Shown here: positions 59,527-64,000 of the stretch, piece by piece
Position numbering within the stretch: position 1 is the stretch's first letter
Layout of the letters: every line of letters begins with the position of its first letter
Assembly (NCBI RefSeq): GCF_031760065.1
Contig: NZ_CP134500.1
Span: 4,092,001 to 4,156,000, forward strand
Length of the DNA stretch: 64,000 nt
DNA from: Streptomyces durocortorensis
GTDB lineage: Bacteria; Actinomycetota; Actinomycetes; Streptomycetales; Streptomycetaceae
Direction: 5' to 3'
Program-made: the position numbers and the translations under genes
Notes under the pieces: model-generated
Database searches by the model: none
What the model was told of the DNA's origin: nothing
The model's input: the letters and a program-made list of their open reading frames with translations, nothing else

Positions 59527-61101
59527 TCAGACCCCCGCCGGGGCCTTGGCCGGGTCGGTGCCGGGGTCCGGGCCGCCGGTGCCCCCGGGCCCGCCCGTCG
59601 CTCCCGCCTCCGGTGCCGGGTGCGTGCCGCCCGTGGCGGCGACCGTGGACGAGACCGGCTCCTGGGAGACGTTGAACTCGGTCAGCAGGTCCTTGCCGAA
59701 GCCGAAGAAATACGTGGCGACGAACCCGGCGACATACCCGACGAGCAGGCCGCCCGCGTAGATCGCGATCGTCGAGCCCAGCCCGTGGTTGCCGTCCAGG
59801 AGCGGGAACAGGGCCCAGCCGGACGGGCCGATGGCCGTCGAGCCGACCGTGTCGCCGAGCTGGTTGAACAGGCCGACGAAGCCGCCGCCGAACGCGCCGC
59901 CCACGCACGCCGTGATGAACGGGCGGCCCAGCGGCAGCGAGACGCCGTAGATCAGGGGCTCGCCGACGCCCAGCAGGCCCGCCGGAAGCGCGGACTTGAT
60001 GGTGCGGCGGATCGACTCGTTACGGGGGAGGCGGCAGTAGACCGCCATCGCCGCGCCCACCTGGCCCGCGCCCGCCATGGCCAGGATCGGCAGCAGGACC
60101 GTGTAGTTCTGCTGTTCGATCAGCGTGGTGTGGATCGGGATCAGCGCCTGGTGCAGGCCCAGCATGACCAGGGGCAGGAACAGGCCGCCGAGCACGAAGC
60201 CCGCGCCCGCGCCGCCGTTGGCCAGCAGCCAGTCCGCGAACGTACCGATCGCGGAGGACACCTCGCCCGCCACGAACATCAGGCCGAAGATGGTCACCAG
60301 GCCGGAGATCAGCACCGTCAGGGTCGGGGTGACCAGGACGTCCAGTGCCTCCGGCACCCACCTGCGGCACCACTTCTCCACGTACACCGCGAGCACCGCC
60401 GCGCCCAGCGCGCCGAGCACACCGCCCTGGCCGGGGGAGAGGCTCTGGCCGAACGCGTCGACGTCTCCGACGCCCGGGAAGACGATGATCGCCGCGACCG
60501 CACCGCCCAGGACCGGCGTACCGCCGAACTCCTTGGCCGTGTTGTAGCCCACGAACACCGCGATCAGCGCCATGAAGCCGGACGCCATCGCCGCCAGCGC
60601 GGGCGTGACGGAGGGCAGCCACTCCAGGTTGATCAGCAGGCCGCCCAGGCCCGCGATGATCCCGCAGCCGATGAGGGCCGGGATCAGCGGCACGAAGATG
60701 TTGGCGATGCGGCGCAGGAACAGCTTGAACGGGGTCGCGTTCCTCGCCTTCCGCCGTGCCTTGATCGCCGCGCCCTGCGCCGCCAGCTCCTCGGCCGACA
60801 CGGCAGCGGGGGCCGGGGCCGGTTCCGGTGCTGCCGCGCGGGCCTCCTCCACCAGCCGCTCGAACTCCGGCGTGACCCGGGCGACCGTGCCCGGACCCAG
60901 CACGATCTGGTACGAGTCGTCCTCGACGACGCCCATCACGGCGGGCAGGGCCCTCAGCGCCTCGTCGTCGACGAAGGACCGGTCGTGCAGACCGAGTCGG
61001 AGCCGGGTCATGCAGTGGGCGATGGAGCTGACGTTCGCGGCGCCACCGACGAGCGGAAGGATCGCGGCGGCGGTGGCGCGGTTCTTGTCTTCTGTGGCCA
61101 T
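59527..61101 (-). CDS. murP: PTS EIIBC permease, MurNAc/GlcNAc type
   Basis: The 524-residue protein has an N-terminal EIIB domain with the phospho-Cys in SIAHCMTRLRLGLHD, and a C-terminal EIIC domain of about ten helices (PFKLFLRRIANIFVPLIPAL, GYNTAKEFGGTPVLGGAVAA, GEPLIYGVSLPLGRPFITAC). The tail is Pro/Gly/Thr-rich. It lacks EIIA, as MurP does, and must share one. With murQ and an RpiR regulator beside it, import and phosphorylation of N-acetylmuramic acid is the best assignment; sucrose or GlcNAc specificity is not excluded. ATG 61101. Confidence 0.88.
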   Translation of the reverse strand: MATEDKNRATAAAILPLVGGAANVSSIAHCMTRLRLGLHDRSFVDDEALRALPAVMGVVEDDSYQIVLGPGTVARVTPEFERLVEEARAAAPEPAPAPAAVSAEELAAQGAAIKARRKARNATPFKLFLRRIANIFVPLIPALIGCGIIAGLGGLLINLEWLPSVTPALAAMASGFMALIAVFVGYNTAKEFGGTPVLGGAVAAIIVFPGVGDVDAFGQSLSPGQGGVLGALGAAVLAVYVEKWCRRWVPEALDVLVTPTLTVLISGLVTIFGLMFVAGEVSSAIGTFADWLLANGGAGAGFVLGGLFLPLVMLGLHQALIPIHTTLIEQQNYTVLLPILAMAGAGQVGAAMAVYCRLPRNESIRRTIKSALPAGLLGVGEPLIYGVSLPLGRPFITACVGGAFGGGFVGLFNQLGDTVGSTAIGPSGWALFPLLDGNHGLGSTIAIYAGGLLVGYVAGFVATYFFGFGKDLLTEFNVSQEPVSSTVAATGGTHPAPEAGATGGPGGTGGPDPGTDPAKAPAGV

Positions 61102-61159
61102 GGTGCTCGGAGCCTTGCTGTGCGGGGGGTGTGGTGCCTGTGGCGCCCAGGAGGGTGGG

Positions 61160-62131
61160 TCAGGTGGTGCGTGCAGCCGTGAGGGCGGCGCGGAGGTGGC
61201 CGCCGGACTCGGTCAGGAGACGGGTGGCGGTGGGGCCGTCGACCCCGCCGAGGATGGCGAGGATCGCGTGCTTCACCTCGCCGTCGGTGGCGGCGAGCGC
61301 GGCCTCGATCTCGGCGTCGGAGGCGCCGGTGGCCAGGGAGACGATGTGCCGGGAGCGGGCCCGCAGTTTCTCGTTGGACGCGCGGACGTCGACCATGAGA
61401 TTCCCGTACGTCTTGCCGAGCCGGATCATCGTGATCGTCGAGATCATGTTGAGGACGAGCTTCTGTGCCGTGCCCGCCTTCAGCCGGGTCGAGCCGGTGA
61501 GCAGCTCGGGGCCGGTGACGACCTCCAGGGGGTGTTCGGCGGCGGCGCCGAGCGCGGAGTCCGCGTTGCAGGACAGCCCGATGGTCAGGGCGCCCTGGGC
61601 GCGGGCGTGCTCGACCGCGCCGATCGCGTACGGCGTGCGGCCGGAGGCGGAGATGCCCACCACCGTGTCGTCGGCGCTCAGCTTCAGCGCGTCCAGGTCG
61701 GCGGCGGCCAGCTCCTTGCTGTCCTCCGCGCCCTCGACGGCGGTGACCATGGCGGAGGGGCCGCCCGCGATCAGACCGATGACCTCGGACGGGTCGGTGT
61801 TGAACGTGGGCGGGCACTCGCTGGCGTCCAGCACTCCGAGGCGGCCCGCGGTGCCCGCGCCCGCGTAGATCAGCCGGCCGCCGCGCGCCATCCGCTCGGC
61901 GGTGGCGTCGATCGCCGCGGCGATCCGCGGCAGCCGCTCGGCGACGGCGGCGGGGACGGTGGCGTCCTCGCCGTTCATGATGCGGGCGATCTCCTCGGTG
62001 GGCAGCCGGTCGATCTCGGCCAGCTCGGGGCGGAACGCCTCGGTGGTGAGGGTCGCCAGCTGGGCGCGGAGCTCGCCGTAGCCGCCGGAGGTGCTGGAGG
62101 TCTCGGCGTTCGTGCCGGTGGTGGAGGTCAT
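61160..62131 (-). CDS. murQ: N-acetylmuramic acid 6-phosphate etherase
   Basis: The 323-residue SIS-fold lyase removes the lactyl ether from MurNAc-6-P to give GlcNAc-6-P. It shows GGRLIYAGAGTAGRLGVLDA, SECPPTFNTDPSEVIGLIAG, SADDTVVGISASGRTPYAIG, GLSCNADSALGAAAEHPLEV, LTGSTRLKAGTAQKLVLNMI and MIRLGKTYGNLMVDV. All catalytic-site segments of MurQ are present. It lies between the PTS gene (58-base gap) and the RpiR gene (89-base gap) on one strand; its product would feed NagA elsewhere in this window. Confidence 0.97.
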   Translation of the reverse strand: MTSTTGTNAETSSTSGGYGELRAQLATLTTEAFRPELAEIDRLPTEEIARIMNGEDATVPAAVAERLPRIAAAIDATAERMARGGRLIYAGAGTAGRLGVLDASECPPTFNTDPSEVIGLIAGGPSAMVTAVEGAEDSKELAAADLDALKLSADDTVVGISASGRTPYAIGAVEHARAQGALTIGLSCNADSALGAAAEHPLEVVTGPELLTGSTRLKAGTAQKLVLNMISTITMIRLGKTYGNLMVDVRASNEKLRARSRHIVSLATGASDAEIEAALAATDGEVKHAILAILGGVDGPTATRLLTESGGHLRAALTAARTT

Positions 62132-62220
62132 GGAGGGCTGCTCTGCTTTCTCGGTCTCGTACGCGTACGGGCGGTGCGCGGCCCGCTCCCGGGGCCAGGG
62201 GGTGCCGGGGGCCAGGAGGG

Positions 62221-63138
62221 TCAGCGGGTCCGGGGGGTGTGGCGGTGGGCGAGGGCCTCGTACGACGCGGAGAGCGCGGGCGCAGCGGTCTCGTACGTCC
62301 GCTGCGCGACGCCTATGAACAGGCAGTCCACGACGAGCAGCTGGCTCGTGCGGCTCGACATGGCGGCGGGGCGCAGCTCGCTCTCGCGGGCGGTGGACGT
62401 GGTCAGCACATGGTCCGCGTACTGCGACACGGGTCCGTCGGGCCGCCCGGTGATCGCGACCGTCGTGGCCCCGCGTTCGAACGCGACCCGCAGCGGCTCG
62501 ATGACGTCGCCGGTCGAGCCGGAGTGGGTGATCGCTATGGCCACGTCACCGCTGCGCAGCTGGACGGCGTTGGTCACCGCGAGGTGCGGGTCCGTGTGGG
62601 CGTGGGCTATCAGGCCGATCCGGAGCAGCTTCTGCGCCAGGTCCTGACCGACGAGCGAGGAGGCCCCCACGCCGTAGATGTCGATGCGGCGGGCGGTCGA
62701 GGCGGCGGCCACCGCGGCCCCCAGCTGCACGGTGTCGAGCCCGGCGGCGGTGTCCGCGAGGGTCTGCTGCTCGTCGTGGGCGAGCTTGGCGACCACGTCG
62801 GCGATCGGGTCGTCCACCGCGATGTCGGCGGTCACGGCGGGCGACCGCCCGGACTCCTGGTGTGCGGCGAGCCCGGCCAGCGCGAGGCGCAGGTCCCGGT
62901 AGCCCGGGTAGCCCAGGAGGCGCGCGGTGCGGACGACGGTGGCCTCGCTGGTGCCGGTCAGCTCGGCGAGACCGGTGACGGTGAGTGCGGAGCATCCGGC
63001 AGGGTCGCCCGCGACGGCTTCGGCGACCAGCTGCATGGAGCGGGTCATGGAGGGCGCGAGCGTCCGGACCTTGGCGGCGAGGGCCGCGGGGGCGGGCGGG
63101 GACTCGCCGCTGAAACTTTCCTTCACGTCAATGGTCAC
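62221..63138 (-). CDS. murR: RpiR/MurR-type regulator
   Basis: The 305-residue protein has an N-terminal RpiR helix-turn-helix (VTGLAELTGTSEATVVRTAR, LLGYPGYRDLRLALAGLAAH) and a C-terminal SIS sugar-phosphate domain (RIDIYGVGASSLVGQDLAQK, DVAIAITHSGSTGDVIEPLR, GATTVAITGRPDGPVSQYAD). It should sense MurNAc-6-P and control murQ and the PTS gene. The start is GTG 63138. An imperfect dyad immediately upstream suggests autoregulation. Confidence 0.9.
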   Translation of the reverse strand: MTIDVKESFSGESPPAPAALAAKVRTLAPSMTRSMQLVAEAVAGDPAGCSALTVTGLAELTGTSEATVVRTARLLGYPGYRDLRLALAGLAAHQESGRSPAVTADIAVDDPIADVVAKLAHDEQQTLADTAAGLDTVQLGAAVAAASTARRIDIYGVGASSLVGQDLAQKLLRIGLIAHAHTDPHLAVTNAVQLRSGDVAIAITHSGSTGDVIEPLRVAFERGATTVAITGRPDGPVSQYADHVLTTSTARESELRPAAMSSRTSQLLVVDCLFIGVAQRTYETAAPALSASYEALAHRHTPRTR

Positions 63139-63141
63139 ATC

Positions 63142-63156
63142 TGAAAGATATTTTCA
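63142..63156. promoter_or_regulatory. RpiR-type operator candidate
   Basis: TGAAAGATATTTTCA has perfect TGAAA/TTTCA arms, a pattern typical of RpiR operators, and lies 4 bases before the GTG start of the regulator. The local A/T richness stands out. Confidence 0.6.
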
Positions 63157-63245
63157 ACCCGGGCCCCCGTCAACCCCCGTTCCTTCTCCGGTCCCTGCCC
63201 CTGGCCGTTGGTCCCTGCCTCCGGCGCGGGCGCACAATGGTGGGC

Positions 63246-63614
63246 ATGGAGCTGAACCCCCTGGAGCAGGCACTGCACACCGCCCGCGCACTCGTCATGG
63301 CCGACCTCGCCGCGGGCGACGTCGCCGAGGCGGACATCGTCTCGCTGGTCGAGGACGCCGTGACGCACCGGCGCTGGTGGGTGGAGCAGTGGCCTGAGGG
63401 CACGGAGTTCGTGGCCGGGCTGGTCGCCCAGGACGTACAGGACGCCCTGCTGGAGCGGTACGGGCGGTGGCCGCTGTGCCCCGCGTGCGACGGGGACGAA
63501 CCGCACGCCCTGGACGTGGAGCCGGAGCTCGGCCCCGATCCGCACTGGGTGTGCACCAAGGCGGCCGTGGCCGTCGCACCGGTGGGGGCGCTGGGCGAGG
63601 CACTGCGGCGGTGA
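63246..63614 (+). CDS. Small hypothetical protein with CxxC
   Basis: The 122-residue protein MELNPLEQALHTARALVMAD... contains DIVSLVEDAVTHRRWWVEQW, PEGTEFVAGLVAQDVQDALL and LCPACDGDEPHALDVEPELG, a CxxC pair that could bind zinc, and HWVCTKAA. Streptomyces homologues of this type are usually uncharacterised. ATG 63246 (or 63237). It overlaps the following DUF4031 gene by 4 bases. Confidence 0.8.
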   Translation: MELNPLEQALHTARALVMADLAAGDVAEADIVSLVEDAVTHRRWWVEQWPEGTEFVAGLVAQDVQDALLERYGRWPLCPACDGDEPHALDVEPELGPDPHWVCTKAAVAVAPVGALGEALRR

Positions 63615-63880
63615 CCCTCTACATCGACCCGCCCACCTGGCCCGGACACGGCCGCCTCTGGTCGCACCTGGTCAGCGACACGTCGTTCGAGGAGCTCCAC
63701 GCCTTCGCCGCCGCCATCGGCTGCCCGCCCCGGGCCTTCGAGCGCGACCACTACGACGTACCGGAGGCGCACTACGCGGACGCGGTGCGGGCCGGGGCGC
63801 GGGAGGTCGGGTCGAAGGAGCTGGTGCGGCGGCTCACGGCCGCGGGGCTCCGGAGGCCGAAGGGGCGGCCGAGACCCTAG
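63611..63880 (+). CDS. DUF4031 protein
   Basis: The 89-residue protein matches DUF4031: VTLYIDPPTWPGHGRLWSHL, VSDTSFEELHAFAAAIGCPP, RAFERDHYDVPEAHYADAVR. Short, soluble, common in actinomycetes, function unknown. GTG 63611 overlaps the stop of the previous gene, showing coupling. Confidence 0.9.
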   Translation: MTLYIDPPTWPGHGRLWSHLVSDTSFEELHAFAAAIGCPPRAFERDHYDVPEAHYADAVRAGAREVGSKELVRRLTAAGLRRPKGRPRP

Positions 63881-64000
63881 GGTCGGCCGAGGCCCCAGGG
63901 GCCGCCGCGCTCCTAGCGATCAGCCGCGAGCGCGAGCCGCTGCCGCCCCGGCCGTCACCGCCGGCCTGGAGGCGCAGCGACACCGCCACCGCCGCCAGGG
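63834..64000 (-). CDS. C-terminal part of a gene entering from the right edge
   Basis: A minus-strand frame is open from the right edge to a TGA at 63836-63834, reading LAAVAVSLRLQAGGDGRGGS and later an Ala/Ser/Pro-rich tail. High third-position GC suggests real coding, with the stop overlapping the end of the convergent DUF4031 gene. Too little is visible to name a product; the hydrophobic start of the fragment could be the last membrane helix. Confidence 0.35.
   Translation of the reverse strand, partial: LAAVAVSLRLQAGGDGRGGSGSRSRLIARSAAAPGASADPRVSAAPSASGAPRP

Overview
This window comes from a high-GC actinomycete, almost certainly a Streptomyces. Third codon positions are strongly G/C biased, and GTG and TTG starts are common. 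Gene content is typical of the genus: a CIRCE-controlled solitary groEL, DasR-type sites at nagK-nagA, a BldD/Crp-era diguanylate cyclase of CdgB type, DUF397 and helix-turn-helix pairs, Uma2 proteins, and otsA with gpgS. Gene order from about 1 to 26 kb resembles, from memory, the conserved core of Streptomyces chromosomes (SenR/SenS region to groEL2). From about 26 kb rightwards, conserved catabolic blocks alternate with accessory genes.

Layout. 1-1.1 kb holds an edge-truncated gene and a small graveyard of fragments (HbpS-like, Rpn-like nuclease, O-methyltransferase). 1.16-5.9 kb is a SenR-SenS two-component pair divergent from hbpS, an ankyrin gene and a lipoprotein beta-propeller. 6-9.3 kb carries an M1 peptidase lipoprotein, TerD, ArfB and a flavin reductase. 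9.4-12.5 kb has a GAF-PAS-GGDEF cyclase behind strong dyads and a membrane-anchored carbohydrate-binding protein. 12.6-17.5 kb is amino-sugar metabolism: a PfkB kinase, nagA-nagK with a DasR-like site, and an orphan solute-binding lipoprotein. 18-21.4 kb is compatible-solute synthesis (otsB, otsA, gpgS). 21.5-23.3 kb is a SAM-I riboswitch followed by a threonine-synthase-like enzyme and a CysO-like sulfur carrier. 23.6-25.9 kb has a cold-shock gene and groEL with two CIRCE elements.

27.1-31.9 kb is a complete lasso peptide cluster (precursor, cyclase, RRE protein, leader protease, ABC exporter) with a KEYW-type core. 31.9-36.5 kb is accessory: Uma2, a frameshifted HTH gene, a GNAT enzyme, and an AbiE-like toxin-antitoxin pair behind a long inverted repeat. 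36.6-39.7 kb has an ECF sigma factor, its probable membrane partner, and a polytopic mannosyltransferase. 39.7-48.9 kb is a beta-1,3-glucan uptake regulon: GH1 glucosidase, an ABC importer, a secreted GH81 glucanase and a LacI repressor, linked by three near-identical operators. 49-51.6 kb has a DUF397/HTH pair, small proteins and a second Uma2. 51.7-55.7 kb has a TrmB/LuxR-type regulator, a tiny exported peptide, an EamA transporter and an M20 amidohydrolase. 56.3-59.5 kb has a hypothetical gene and a Ser/Thr kinase fused to an MFS transporter. 59.5-63.2 kb is a MurNAc-type PTS permease, MurQ and an RpiR regulator. Two short genes and the end of a gene entering from the right edge close the window.

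The strongest leads for new biology are the riboswitch-controlled ThrC-like/CysO-like pair, the kinase-transporter fusion, the lasso cluster, the AbiE-like module, and the regulator/exported-peptide neighbourhood at 51.7-55.7 kb. All assignments come from reading the sequence; no database search was run.
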